This document shows positions 8,388-17,671 of a stretch of 64,000 nucleotides of DNA, piece after piece. Source of the DNA: an uncultured Verrucomicrobiota bacterium (GTDB lineage Bacteria; Verrucomicrobiota; Verrucomicrobiia; Opitutales; Opitutaceae). Position 1 is the first letter of the stretch; the number at the start of each line of letters is the position of its first letter. The stretch lies in contig CAIOCT010000031.1 of assembly GCA_903856725.1 (NCBI GenBank), forward strand, positions 60,708 through 124,707, written 5' to 3'. A program made the translations under genes and the position numbers. The notes beneath the pieces were generated by a model. The model ran no database searches. It saw only the letters and a list, made by a program, of their open reading frames with translations, and was not told the origin of the DNA.

Positions 8388-11300
8388 TTAGTTGCCGCCG
8401 ACTCGCGAGGTGTCGCGAGCATTTTCCTCAAACGCGGCCATAATGGCTTCATCGCCGGTTAAGCCCTGGGCCTGAGCCTTATCAATACAGGCGAGCATAC
8501 GCTTGTAATCTTTGGGCAGCACCTTGACGAATTTTGGTACCGCGGCAGCCCAATTGTTCAAGATTTGCTGAGCACGCGGACTCTGCGTATAATTATAATG
8601 CTGCTCAATGAGCAGCCGAAGAGCGGCGATTTCGGCCTTCGTTTCAAGTTTTTCTAGCCCCACCATCTGGACGTTAGCGCGCGAGGCGAAGTCGCCAGCC
8701 TCGTCGAACACATAAGCGGTACCGCCCGACATGCCGGCCGCAAAGTTGCGCCCGGTGAGGCCGAGGACGACAACCCGCCCCCCCGTCATGTATTCGCAAG
8801 CATGATCACCGACGCCTTCCACCACGGCATCGACGCCCGAGTTGCGCACCGCAAAACGTTCACCCGCGCGACCGCGGAGATAAAGCTCGCCGCCCGTAGC
8901 GCCATAGAGCGCCACATTACCGATGATAATATTGTCCTCTGACTTGAACGTCGCATCGCGCGGCGGGTAGATGATAATTTTCCCACCTGAGAGGCCTTTA
9001 CCGACATAATCGTTAGCATCGCCCTCGATTGAAAAAGTCATGCCCTTCGTCATGAAGGCACCAAAACTTTGGCCAGCGGACCCCTTGAAATGGAGGCGGA
9101 TGGTATCATCCGGGAGGCCAGCGGCGCCATGTTTTTTCGTAACTTCGTAGCTCGTGATAGTTCCGACAACCCGGTTGACGTTGCGAATCGGCAGTTCGGC
9201 GACCACTTTCTCGCGGCGCTCAATGGCGGGGGCGCACAGCTTGAGGAGCGTCGTGATATCCAGCGACTGAGCGATCCCATGATCTTGCTTGATCGAGCAA
9301 AAACGACCCACCTCAGGTCCCACATCGGGCTGGTAAAGGATTTTGGAGAAATCCAGCCCCTTGGCCTTCCAGTGCGTAATCGCTTTTCTGGGCTCGAGGC
9401 GATCGGTGCGTCCCACCATTTCCTCGATCGTACGAAAACCCATTTGGGCCATGAGTTCACGCAATTCCTGAGCAATGAAAGTCATGAAATTAACCACATG
9501 CTCCGGCTTGCCGGTGTACTTAGCGCGCAGCCGAGGATCCTGGGTGGCAATGCCGGCTGGGCAGGTATTTAGGTGGCAAACCCGCATCATAATGCAACCG
9601 GTCGCAACGAGTGGCCCAGTCGCAAAACCAAATTCTTCTGCGCCCAACAATGCGGCGATCATCACATCGCGCCCGGTCTTGAGTTGACCATCCGTCTCCA
9701 CGGCGATGCGCGAGCGGAGATTATTTAGCACGAGCGTTTGGTGGGTTTCTGCTAAACCCAATTCCCAGGGTAGACCGGCATGTTGAATCGACGTTTGCGG
9801 CGAAGCGCCGGTGCCACCGTCGTAGCCAGAGATTAAAACCACATCAGCATGAGCCTTGGCTACGCCGGCCGCAATGGTGCCGACGCCGACTTCAGAAACG
9901 AGCTTCACGCTGATCCGCGCGTGCCGATTGCCATTTTTTAAATCATGAATCAGCTCCGCAAGATCTTCGATGGAGTAAATATCATGATGCGGTGGCGGTG
10001 AAATGAGCCCGACCCCCGCCGTTGTGTGACGCGTCTTGGCAACCCAAGGATAAACTTTACTCCCCGGCAATTGACCGCCCTCTCCGGGCTTGGCTCCTTG
10101 AGCCATTTTAATCTGCAACTCTTGGGCCGCGACGAGGTATTCGCTCGTGACGCCGAAACGACCAGAGGCTACTTGCTTGATGGCCGAGTTTTTAGAATCG
10201 CCGTTAGCCATTGGCTTAAAGCGATCCGCATCCTCGCCGCCTTCACCGGTATTGGATTTACCGCCAATCCGATTCATCGCAATAGCGAGAGTTTCGTGGG
10301 CTTCTTTAGAAATTGAACCGTAAGACATCGCCCCTGTTTTGAAGCGCTTCATGATGGCTTCGATCGGCTCTACTTCTTCAATCGGCACCGGAATGCTCGT
10401 CTTGAAATCGAGCAAACTACGCAGAGTGCAAAGCTGGCGGGCCTGCTCGTTAACTAATTTGGAATATTGGCGAAACACGGCGAGATTGCCGGTCCGGACT
10501 GATTTCTGCAGGGCGTGAATAGATTCAGGGGTGAAGAGATGTCCTTCGCCATCGTTACGCCATTGATAAAGGCCTCCGGAGGGCAGCACATGACCATCCA
10601 CGCGGCGATCGGGATAAGCCGCATGATGCCGCATCAACACTTCCTGGGCGATAACATCAAGGCCGATGCCGCCCACACGTGAAGGGGTCCAAGTAAAATA
10701 GTGATCGATCACATCTTGGCGAATGCCCAGCGCCTCGAACACTTGCGCACCCCGGTAACTTTGAATCGCCGAGATGCCCATCTTAGACATGACTTTAATC
10801 ACGCCCTTCGAGCCAGCTTTCACAAAGTTCTTACAGGCGGTCTTGTGGTCAATGCCCGTCAAGACGCCTTCGCGAATCATATCATCAATGGTCTCAAAGG
10901 CCACGTAAGGATTGATCGCGCTCGCTCCGTAACCGATGAGCAGAGCAAAGTGGTGCACCTCGCGCGCCTCACCTGTTTCGATAATCAGAGACACCCGAGT
11001 ACGCAGCCCCTCGCGGATCAGATAATGGTGCAGGCCAGCCACCGCAATCAGCGCAGGGATCGGCGCAAAATCGCGGGTAACGCCTCGATCGCTGAGGATG
11101 AGCACGTTGACCTCATCTTCCTCGATCATGCGACGCGACATGATGAAGAGTTCCTCCATCGACTTCGCGAGGCCCTTTTCACCGCGCGCCGTGCGGAAAA
11201 GAATTGGGAGCACGCCCATTTTTAAACCGGGCAAATCGGTGCGACGGATTTTCGCAAACTCCTCATTGGCCAAAATTGGCCATTTCAACTCCACGCGTCG

Positions 11301-13040
11301 GCAAGCAGTTGGCTGTGGATTGAGGAGATTACCCTCAGAACCCAAGCGAGTCTCAGCCGAGGTGATAATCTCTTCACGAATGCAATCGATCGGCGGATTG
11401 GTTACCTGTGCGAAAAGTTGCTTAAAGTAGTCGTACAGGAGTCGCGGCTTGTTCGAGAGCACGGCGAGCGCCGAATCGTTGCCCATGGAACCAATGGCCT
11501 CGATGCCATCTTTAGCCATCGGCGCGATCACGATACGCTCGTCCTCATTCGTGTAACCGAAAGCAATTTGCCGCTGCAGCAGCGTCGCGTGGTCCGGTTG
11601 TTCCACCATCGGAGCATCCGGTAAATCACTCAAATGGACCAGATGCGCATCCAGCCACTGACGGTAGGGACGCGCATTGCAGATCTCATTTTTAATCTCT
11701 TCGTCCTCAATAATCCGACCTTGCTCCGTATCGACGAGAAACATGCGGCCCGGTTGAATGCGGCCTTTTTGCACAATATCGGCCGCCGGAAAATCGAGCA
11801 CGCCCGCTTCCGAAGCCACTACCACGAGACCGTCTTTGGTCACATAGAAACGCGAAGGCCGCAGCCCATTGCGGTCTAAGATCGCGCCGATCTGTTTACC
11901 ATCGGTGAAAGCGATCGCCGCGGGCCCATCCCACGGCTCCATCAGGCAAGAGTGATATTGATAAAAAGCCCGGCGATCATCGGCCATGGTCTCATGATTG
12001 GACCAAGGCTCCGGAATCATCATCATCATCGCATGCGCCAAAGGCCGCCCCGCGAGCACGAGCAACTCGAGCGTGTTGTCGAACATCGACGAATCGCTGC
12101 CATGCGGATTAATGATCGGCAGAATTTTTTTGATATCGTCCCCGAACGCCTCGCACTCGAACAGCGCTTGGCGAGCATGCATCCAATTAATATTACCCCG
12201 CAGCGTATTGATTTCGCCGTTGTGCGCGATGTAGCGATAAGGATGCGCCCGCTCCCAGCTAGGAAAGGTGTTCGTGCTGAAGCGCGAATGGACGATGGCG
12301 AGGGCCGTCTCCATTGCCGGATTAGCGAGGTCAGGGAAATAATCCGCCAACTGCGTCGTGAGTAACATCCCCTTATAGATGAGGGTCTTCATCGACAAGC
12401 TGGCGATATACCACAGCTCTGAGCCCGCTGCGGTGGAGGTGCGAATATCTGAATAAGCCCGCTTGCGGATAATGTAGAGTTTACGCTCGAAAGTTAAATC
12501 ATCCGTCACCCCCGCGCCGCGCCCGATAAAAACTTGGCGCATGAACGGTTCGCACGCCAACGCAGTATCACCCAACGCAGCGCTATTGGTTGGCACCGTA
12601 CGCCAGCCCAAGAAAATTTGGCCTTCTGCTTGAATTACTTGTTCAAATTTTTCCTCAAGCTTCCGCCGAACGGCCGGATTACGCGGCAAATAGACAAGTC
12701 CGCAGCCGTACTCGCCGGCAGCCGGCAAAGTGATGCGGGTCGACTTACAGGCTTCGACCAAAAAACGATGCGGCATTTGCAGCAACACGCCGGCGCCGTC
12801 ACCCGTGTTGATCTCACTGCCACTGGCACCGCGATGATCGAGATTGATTAATACCTGCAACGCATTGCGCAACGTCTGGTGGGTCTTGCGGCCCTTCATA
12901 TCGACCACAAAACCTACCCCACAAGCGTCATGCTCAAACCACGGATCGTAAAGGCCCTGTTGAACAGGAGCCACGGCCGCCAGCGCTTCCGGCGCAGTGG
13001 CGGGGGCAAGAGGACGAACCGGACTGAAAGAATTGTTCAC
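8388..13040 (-). CDS. gltB: Glutamate synthase large (alpha) subunit
   Basis: The glutaminase and synthase subunit of NADPH-GOGAT, 1550 residues, of normal length. A 39-residue leader precedes Cys40 in [11 protein letters not shown]. In this family the cysteine becomes the N-terminal nucleophile of the class II amidotransferase domain after processing. The central domain, the FMN-binding synthase domain ([13 protein letters not shown] and [16 protein letters not shown]) and a 3Fe-4S Cys cluster ([20 protein letters not shown]) follow in order. The C-terminal GXGXG beta-helix comes last ([15 protein letters not shown] and TGGRVVVLG). The start codon appears to be GTG (13038-13040), because no in-frame ATG precedes the amidotransferase domain. 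A sigma-54-like promoter lies just upstream. Confidence 0.97.
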   Translation of the reverse strand: MNNSFSPVRPLAPATAPEALAAVAPVQQGLYDPWFEHDACGVGFVVDMKGRKTHQTLRNALQVLINLDHRGASGSEINTGDGAGVLLQMPHRFLVEACKSTRITLPAAGEYGCGLVYLPRNPAVRRKLEEKFEQVIQAEGQIFLGWRTVPTNSAALGDTALACEPFMRQVFIGRGAGVTDDLTFERKLYIIRKRAYSDIRTSTAAGSELWYIASLSMKTLIYKGMLLTTQLADYFPDLANPAMETALAIVHSRFSTNTFPSWERAHPYRYIAHNGEINTLRGNINWMHARQALFECEAFGDDIKKILPIINPHGSDSSMFDNTLELLVLAGRPLAHAMMMMIPEPWSNHETMADDRRAFYQYHSCLMEPWDGPAAIAFTDGKQIGAILDRNGLRPSRFYVTKDGLVVVASEAGVLDFPAADIVQKGRIQPGRMFLVDTEQGRIIEDEEIKNEICNARPYRQWLDAHLVHLSDLPDAPMVEQPDHATLLQRQIAFGYTNEDERIVIAPMAKDGIEAIGSMGNDSALAVLSNKPRLLYDYFKQLFAQVTNPPIDCIREEIITSAETRLGSEGNLLNPQPTACRRVELKWPILANEEFAKIRRTDLPGLKMGVLPILFRTARGEKGLAKSMEELFIMSRRMIEEDEVNVLILSDRGVTRDFAPIPALIAVAGLHHYLIREGLRTRVSLIIETGEAREVHHFALLIGYGASAINPYVAFETIDDMIREGVLTGIDHKTACKNFVKAGSKGVIKVMSKMGISAIQSYRGAQVFEALGIRQDVIDHYFTWTPSRVGGIGLDVIAQEVLMRHHAAYPDRRVDGHVLPSGGLYQWRNDGEGHLFTPESIHALQKSVRTGNLAVFRQYSKLVNEQARQLCTLRSLLDFKTSIPVPIEEVEPIEAIMKRFKTGAMSYGSISKEAHETLAIAMNRIGGKSNTGEGGEDADRFKPMANGDSKNSAIKQVASGRFGVTSEYLVAAQELQIKMAQGAKPGEGGQLPGSKVYPWVAKTRHTTAGVGLISPPPHHDIYSIEDLAELIHDLKNGNRHARISVKLVSEVGVGTIAAGVAKAHADVVLISGYDGGTGASPQTSIQHAGLPWELGLAETHQTLVLNNLRSRIAVETDGQLKTGRDVMIAALLGAEEFGFATGPLVATGCIMMRVCHLNTCPAGIATQDPRLRAKYTGKPEHVVNFMTFIAQELRELMAQMGFRTIEEMVGRTDRLEPRKAITHWKAKGLDFSKILYQPDVGPEVGRFCSIKQDHGIAQSLDITTLLKLCAPAIERREKVVAELPIRNVNRVVGTITSYEVTKKHGAAGLPDDTIRLHFKGSAGQSFGAFMTKGMTFSIEGDANDYVGKGLSGGKIIIYPPRDATFKSEDNIIIGNVALYGATGGELYLRGRAGERFAVRNSGVDAVVEGVGDHACEYMTGGRVVVLGLTGRNFAAGMSGGTAYVFDEAGDFASRANVQMVGLEKLETKAEIAALRLLIEQHYNYTQSPRAQQILNNWAAAVPKFVKVLPKDYKRMLACIDKAQAQGLTGDEAIMAAFEENARDTSRVGGN

Positions 13041-13069
13041 CGTGGGTTAAGCGTGGGATGAGTTGGTTA

Positions 13070-13085
13070 AGCTAGGTTTGTGCCA
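13070..13085 (-). promoter_or_regulatory. Candidate sigma-54 promoter for gltBD
   Basis: On the minus strand the sequence reads TGGCAC-AAACC-TAGCT. The GG and GC dinucleotides are separated exactly as in -24/-12 promoters, with one mismatch to the TGGCAC-N5-TTGCT consensus. Initiation would fall near 13060, about 20 bases before the gltB start. I did not recognise NtrC sites upstream. Confidence 0.4.
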
Positions 13086-13325
13086 CCCGTGGGGCTGATT
13101 TTGACCATCTCATTCCCTCGCGTAGGACGTCAATTAACGCGCGGGTTATTCCATGCTGGCAATCATGTTTTTAGCTCAGCGCAAAAAATGATTAACCGCT
13201 GTCGCAACGCCCGAGCGAAGGAGCGCAGCCCCTCCCATAGAAAAAATCTGTCATAAGCCTGCGAGGGTCTTTATTTATTAAAAACGGCGAACCGCGGAGG
13301 TATAATTTCAGATTATTTCAGCGTT
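13086..13325. other. Non-coding region upstream of gltB
   Basis: The wider gap between gltB and tRNA-Pro is about 365 bases. Apart from the candidate sigma-54 promoter and the tRNA terminator, listed separately, I see no open frame of interest and no recognisable RNA. Confidence 0.5.
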
Positions 13326-13358
13326 AAAAAGGCGGTGGATTGCTCAGCGAGAACCGCC
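13326..13358 (-). terminator. Rho-independent terminator of tRNA-Pro
   Basis: On the minus strand GGCGGT and ACCGCC (13331-13336 and 13353-13358) pair around a 16-nt loop and are followed directly by TTTTT. The hairpin lies about 50 bases after the tRNA 3' end. Confidence 0.6.
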
Positions 13359-13405
13359 ATCGCATGACCCCGCCTCATCCAGATATATTTATAAATGGGA
13401 TCCCA

Positions 13406-13482
13406 TGGTCGGGGCGGCGAGATTCGAACTCGCGACCTCTTGCTCCCGAAGCAAGCGCTCTACCAGGCTAAGCTACGCCCCG
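13406..13482 (-). tRNA. tRNA-Pro, anticodon CGG
   Basis: The minus strand folds into a complete cloverleaf. The acceptor CGGGGCG pairs with CGCCCCG, the D-arm is GCTTAGCCTGGTAGAGC, and the anticodon arm CTTGC-TTCGGGA-GCAAG gives anticodon CGG. The T-loop is GTTCGAATC and the discriminator is A. The 3' CCA is encoded (13406-13408). It reads proline CCG codons. A terminator follows about 50 bases downstream. Confidence 0.97.
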
Positions 13483-13654
13483 ATTATTGGGTCCGGCCAT
13501 CCGGAAATGGATGGTCAAGACACCGCATCCGCCAAGGGGTAGCAAACAAAATATTCCAGCCGCGCGACACGCATAAGTGCGTCAAGCCGCACCCCACCAT
13601 GGGCATAATTTTCCAGGCTTCACTTCACCCCCGCCTTGCCCAATAGTATGTGCA

Positions 13655-13960
13655 ATGCACACGCCTACGGACATCCAACTGATCGGTTCCGAAGTTGCTA
13701 TCCGCTGGGTGGATGGCGCTGAAAGTTTTATTTCCATGGCCACGCTACGCGCTAATTCCCCCAGCGCACAAACCCGCGGCGAACGCGATATCTTCGGCCA
13801 TCAATACGGCGGGGAAGTTCCCCAAAATTACGTCGGAGTTGAAGCAACGAATTGGGAGCGTATCGGTAACTACGCTATCCGTTTTGAATTCAGCGATGGC
13901 CATCGGACTGGGCTTTATAGCTACGACCTTCTGCGCCAACTAGGCGCCGCGACGGCTTAA
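13655..13960 (+). CDS. DUF971 / gamma-butyrobetaine hydroxylase-like N-terminal domain protein
   Basis: A 101-residue protein consisting only of the GBBH-like N-terminal domain (DUF971). Typical features are IQLIGSEVAIRWVDGAESFISMATLR, where this short domain usually starts, and the later NYAIRFEFSDGHRTGLYSYDLLRQL. Similar stand-alone domains occur widely, sometimes beside or fused to iron-sulfur or Mrp-type proteins. Their biochemical role is not settled. The ATG at 13655 puts the start directly at the domain. The frame is open further upstream, but that part overlaps the tRNA flank and is not family-like. Confidence 0.75.
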   Translation: MHTPTDIQLIGSEVAIRWVDGAESFISMATLRANSPSAQTRGERDIFGHQYGGEVPQNYVGVEATNWERIGNYAIRFEFSDGHRTGLYSYDLLRQLGAATA

Positions 13961-14041
13961 GGTTAAGTGACGCCAGCGCCCGCCGCGCGTTGGTCAATAC
14001 CGCCCCAAGGTCGGGTCAGCGCACCTCGCTTGCCGACAAAT

Positions 14042-14827
14042 TTATTTACCCGAAATAAATCCGCGGTGACTACGATTCGCGAAAGCAATGAAATGTTTAA
14101 ATTCCTCTGTATCGCTCAAAATATGATCGCGCAATAAATCGAGTGCCTGCGCGCGATTATAACCACCGCGATAGACCAATCGAAAAATTTGCTTAATGCT
14201 GTCGAGCTGGCAGGCCGTAAACCCATTGCGCTCCAACCCTACTTTATTGATGGAGCGCGCGACCGCTGGATTACCATCAGCAATGACAAATGGGGGGACA
14301 TCTTGGACAATCTTGGACATGCCGCCGAGCATGACTTGCGCGCCAATTCGACAAAACTGATGCACGCCAGTGCCCCACCCAATATTGACGTGATCTTCGA
14401 CGACAACGTGCCCGGCCAGAGCGGACTGCGCGCTCATCACTAAATGATTACCCACGACACAATCGTGCGCCACGTGGCTATAGGCTAAGAAAACATTATC
14501 ATCACCGATGCGCGTGTAGTCCTTTTCCTCAGTCGCGCCGTGTACGCTCACGTATTCGCGAAAAACATTACGATCACCCACAATCAGGCCGGGCTCGCCG
14601 CCCTTATATTTTAAGTCGTGCGTCTTGGTCCCAACACACGCAAACGGAAAAATCTCACACTCGCGACCGATCGTGGTGCGGCCTTCCACATTGCCGTGAT
14701 GATGCAGAATAGTACCGGCGCCGATGACGGCCTTATTGCCGACGTAAGCATAAGCGCCGATGACGACATCGGCCGCCAACTTTGCGCCAGACTCAATGAT
14801 AGCAGTAGGGTGAATTTGCTGCGCCAT
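14042..14827 (-). CDS. lpxA: UDP-N-acetylglucosamine acyltransferase
   Basis: LpxA transfers a 3-hydroxyacyl chain from ACP to UDP-GlcNAc, the first step of lipid A synthesis, as a soluble trimer. The 261-residue protein has the left-handed beta-helix hexapeptide pattern through about residue 190 (IHPTAIIESGAKLAADVVIGAYAYVG onward). It has the family segments HDLKYKGG (about 68-75), AYSHVAHDCVVGNHLVMS with the catalytic His, and GLERNGFT, followed by a helical C-terminus. It begins four bases after the lpxC-fabZ stop, so the first lipid A steps form one operon. A working lipid A pathway implies an LPS-bearing outer membrane. Confidence 0.96.
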   Translation of the reverse strand: MAQQIHPTAIIESGAKLAADVVIGAYAYVGNKAVIGAGTILHHHGNVEGRTTIGRECEIFPFACVGTKTHDLKYKGGEPGLIVGDRNVFREYVSVHGATEEKDYTRIGDDNVFLAYSHVAHDCVVGNHLVMSAQSALAGHVVVEDHVNIGWGTGVHQFCRIGAQVMLGGMSKIVQDVPPFVIADGNPAVARSINKVGLERNGFTACQLDSIKQIFRLVYRGGYNRAQALDLLRDHILSDTEEFKHFIAFANRSHRGFISGK

Positions 14828-14831
14828 AGCC

Positions 14832-16163
14832 TCAGTCGAGATCGCTGTTGTCGACGGTAGCGAACATCAAATCGGCTGAGCAAACGGTCTGACCGTTAAC
14901 GCTACACTCACCTTCCGCACAGGCGATGCTGCCACGGACTTTGGTTAACTTAACCTGCACGCTCAATTGATCACCTGGCCGTACCGGCTTGCGCCATTTA
15001 ACTTTATCACAGCTCATGAACAATGCGGTCTTCCCCTCCAAGCTAGAGCGACGCACCATCAAAACTCCAGCGGCTTGAGCCATAGCTTCAATCATAAGCA
15101 CGCCTGGCATCACGGGATTCCCCGGATAGTGGCCCTGGAAAAACGGCTCATTGATGGTGACATTCTTGATCGCCGTCAGGGTATCCGCAGTGAGCGCAAC
15201 GACGCGATCGAGCATCACGAAGGGATAACGATGCGGCAGCGTGTCGAGAATGCGGCGGATATCGAGCGAGGTCTCGGTGGCGATATCGACCTTAGGCCGC
15301 GCCGGCTTAACCGCTTTTTTACCACCCTTCTGCCAGGCGGTATATTTCTCAAAAAGTATTTTGGTCAGCTCCGCGTTAACCGCATGCCCCGGACGCGTCG
15401 CGATGATATGCGCCTTCAGCGGCACCCCGAGCAGGACGATGTCGCCAATGATATCGAGGATCTTGTGTCGCACGAACTCATCCGCAAAACGCAGCGGCTC
15501 TTTGGAAATAATTTTATCGCCCTTGATGACGATCGCACAGTCGAGGCTGCCGCCCTTGATTTTTCCTAATTTGATCAACTCCTCAATATCTTCATAGATC
15601 GTAAACGTACGCGCCGCGGCGACTTGGGCAGTATAAACATCCGGATCAATGACCAAGGCGAGATGCTGCGTATGGATCCCGCGATCGTCAGCGGAGGTGC
15701 AGGTAATTTTGAGCCCGTCGTAAGGCAATGCGATCACCGACGAATTACCCCGCGTGACCGAAATAGTATCCGTTAAGCTGAAATATTCGCGTTCCGCCTC
15801 TTGCTCCACTGGCTCACCTGACTCAATTAATTGCACAAACGGCCGGGCCGAGCCGTCCATAATCGGTGGCTCGCTGGCATCGAGCTCGATTAATAAATTA
15901 TCGATTCCGCAGCCATGCAGGGCGCTGAGGACGTGCTCGACCGTATGAATTTTGGCGTGACCAACCTGAATGGTTGTGGCGCGTACCAAATCGGTGACTT
16001 GATCGATCCGGGGCTTAAGCTCCGGATGGCCGTGGAGGTCCATACGCTTAAACACGATGCCGTGATTAATCGGGGCCGGTTTGAATGTCATGTGCACGGC
16101 GTCTCCAGTGTGCAGGGCATTGCCCTTGATGGAGACCTCGCGCAGAAGTGAGCGCTGCTTCAT
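14832..16163 (-). CDS. lpxC/fabZ: Fused LpxC deacetylase - FabZ dehydratase
   Basis: A bifunctional 443-residue protein. Residues 1 to about 280 are LpxC, which deacetylates UDP-3-O-acyl-GlcNAc. It has ALHTG near the start, [12 protein letters not shown] with Zn ligand His77, and the [21 protein letters not shown] block with the other Zn ligands. After an Ala/Lys-rich linker, residues from about 300 are FabZ, the hydroxyacyl-ACP dehydratase. This part has [13 protein letters not shown] and [23 protein letters not shown], with the catalytic His and Glu. The ATG at 16161-16163 is the family start; the open frame upstream of it is not family-like. This fusion is known in Bacteroidota, Chlorobi and Verrucomicrobiota. 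It lies in an operon with lpxA and is divergent from efp. Confidence 0.96.
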   Translation of the reverse strand: MKQRSLLREVSIKGNALHTGDAVHMTFKPAPINHGIVFKRMDLHGHPELKPRIDQVTDLVRATTIQVGHAKIHTVEHVLSALHGCGIDNLLIELDASEPPIMDGSARPFVQLIESGEPVEQEAEREYFSLTDTISVTRGNSSVIALPYDGLKITCTSADDRGIHTQHLALVIDPDVYTAQVAAARTFTIYEDIEELIKLGKIKGGSLDCAIVIKGDKIISKEPLRFADEFVRHKILDIIGDIVLLGVPLKAHIIATRPGHAVNAELTKILFEKYTAWQKGGKKAVKPARPKVDIATETSLDIRRILDTLPHRYPFVMLDRVVALTADTLTAIKNVTINEPFFQGHYPGNPVMPGVLMIEAMAQAAGVLMVRRSSLEGKTALFMSCDKVKWRKPVRPGDQLSVQVKLTKVRGSIACAEGECSVNGQTVCSADLMFATVDNSDLD

Positions 16164-16377
16164 GGGTAGATGGCGCGAGTGTTTGAAACCTCTTGCAAAT
16201 GACAAGCTTGGAGATGGCGCCTTGGCCTTACACCCCCACCATGCACACCCTATGAATTTTATGGGCTCACCGCGAACTCCGCGTGAAAAAATCCCCCGAG
16301 ACGGCTGTTGACATCTCCAAAATCCCCTCGGTAATCCTATCCCCTTACGTCCTTTCAACCTTCTACCTGTAACCGTC

Positions 16378-16935
16378 ATGCCCGCAGCTAACGACCTTCG
16401 CAAAGGCCAAGTCATCACCTTCAACGGCGAACCTCACCTGATTATGGAGACGCAGCATCGCACTCCAGGCAATTTGCGGGCTTTCGTGCAGGTTAAAATG
16501 CGCAATCTGCGCTACGGCAAATCGCTCGAGCAGCGCTTCAATTCGCCTGACCACGTAGATGTGCTCTCAACCGATCGGCGCACTTTAGAATTCAGCTACG
16601 CCGACCGCGACACCTACTGCTTCATGGATCCGGAGTCCTTTGAGACTTTTGAAATCAATGAGGTCATGATTGGTGAATCGAAGAATTATCTCGTGGCTAA
16701 TGGTAAGGCCGACGTTCTCTTCATCAACGAAGTGCCGGTTACCATTGATATCCCCTCCTCGGTCGTGCTCAAAATCACCGAAAGCTCTGATGGGATCAAA
16801 GGCGATACCGCCAGCAACGTACAGAAGCCCGCGACCTGCGAGACGGGCCTGGTGGTGCAAGTGCCCCTTTTCATCAAGGCGGGTGAGCTGATCAAGGTCA
16901 GCACCGCTGATGGTTCCTACCTCGGTCGGGCTTAA
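16378..16935 (+). CDS. efp: Elongation factor P
   Basis: EF-P (185 residues) binds between the ribosomal P and E sites and relieves stalling at polyproline stretches. Domain I begins [19 protein letters not shown]. The KOW-like loop reads [18 protein letters not shown], followed by two OB domains. The C-terminal block [13 protein letters not shown] and the usual length support the call. The loop-tip residue that is Lys (E. coli) or Arg (Pseudomonas) when it carries a modification aligns with Asn32 here, with Arg34 two positions on. The lysylation and rhamnosylation routes therefore probably do not apply. The start at 16378 lies 214 bases from the divergent lpxC start and has no Shine-Dalgarno sequence. 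Confidence 0.95.
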   Translation: MPAANDLRKGQVITFNGEPHLIMETQHRTPGNLRAFVQVKMRNLRYGKSLEQRFNSPDHVDVLSTDRRTLEFSYADRDTYCFMDPESFETFEINEVMIGESKNYLVANGKADVLFINEVPVTIDIPSSVVLKITESSDGIKGDTASNVQKPATCETGLVVQVPLFIKAGELIKVSTADGSYLGRA

Positions 16936-16963
16936 GTTTGACCTGACCGCCCGCGCGCGCCGC

Positions 16964-17611
16964 TTACTGGCTAAGCGCGGCCACGGCCGCAGGATAGACG
17001 GCAGCTTCTTCGACGCTACTGCTTGCCGAAGTTTTTAGGTCACGCAATAAGCCGTCCTTCAAACCATAGATCCAACCGTGGACGGTTAGCTCCTGGCCGC
17101 GCGCCCACGCATCTTGTACGATGGTGGTCGAAGTCAGGTTGGCTACCTGCTCAATCACATTAAATTCGCATAAACGCGCGCTCCGCGCGGTGTCGTCCGC
17201 CAAACGACAAAGACAGCCTTCATGTTTCTCCTTAACATCCTGCACGTGGCGCAGCCAATTATCGGCTAAGCCCACCCGCTGACACCGCACCACGGCCTGA
17301 ATGCCACCGCAGCCATAATGGCCGACGACCATGATGTGCTTTACCTTGAGTACATCGACGGCGAATTGAATAACCGAGAGGCAATTAAGATCCGTGTGCA
17401 CGACTACATTAGCAATATTGCGATGAACGAAAACCTCCCCAGGTAGCAAGCCGATGATTTCGTTAGCCGAAACGCGTGAATCAGAACAGCCAATCCAGAG
17501 ATATTGTGGATTCTGCTGCCGCGAGAGCTTCTTAAAAAAATCTGCATCGCGGCTTTTAATTTCCTCTGCCCATGCTTGGTTTTGCTCGAAGAGGTGCTGG
17601 AGATCGTGCAT
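16964..17611 (-). CDS. can: Beta-class carbonic anhydrase
   Basis: A soluble zinc enzyme interconverting CO2 and bicarbonate. The 215-residue protein has all beta-class landmarks: WIGCSDSRV with ligand Cys42 and the Asp44-Arg46 dyad, FVHRNIANVV (61-70), and VGHYGCGGI with ligands His98 and Cys101. The length matches the E. coli Can type. It sits between efp (converging) and ccoI. Whether it belongs to the oxidase operon is unclear: the gap from the ccoI stop (17672) is 60 bases and both genes read the same way. Confidence 0.95.
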   Translation of the reverse strand: MHDLQHLFEQNQAWAEEIKSRDADFFKKLSRQQNPQYLWIGCSDSRVSANEIIGLLPGEVFVHRNIANVVVHTDLNCLSVIQFAVDVLKVKHIMVVGHYGCGGIQAVVRCQRVGLADNWLRHVQDVKEKHEGCLCRLADDTARSARLCEFNVIEQVANLTSTTIVQDAWARGQELTVHGWIYGLKDGLLRDLKTSASSSVEEAAVYPAAVAALSQ

Positions 17612-17671
17612 CCGCGCATGTTTAGGAGCCGCCCAAAGTTGTCCATCTTGGAATCGCCGCCACCCGACGCA

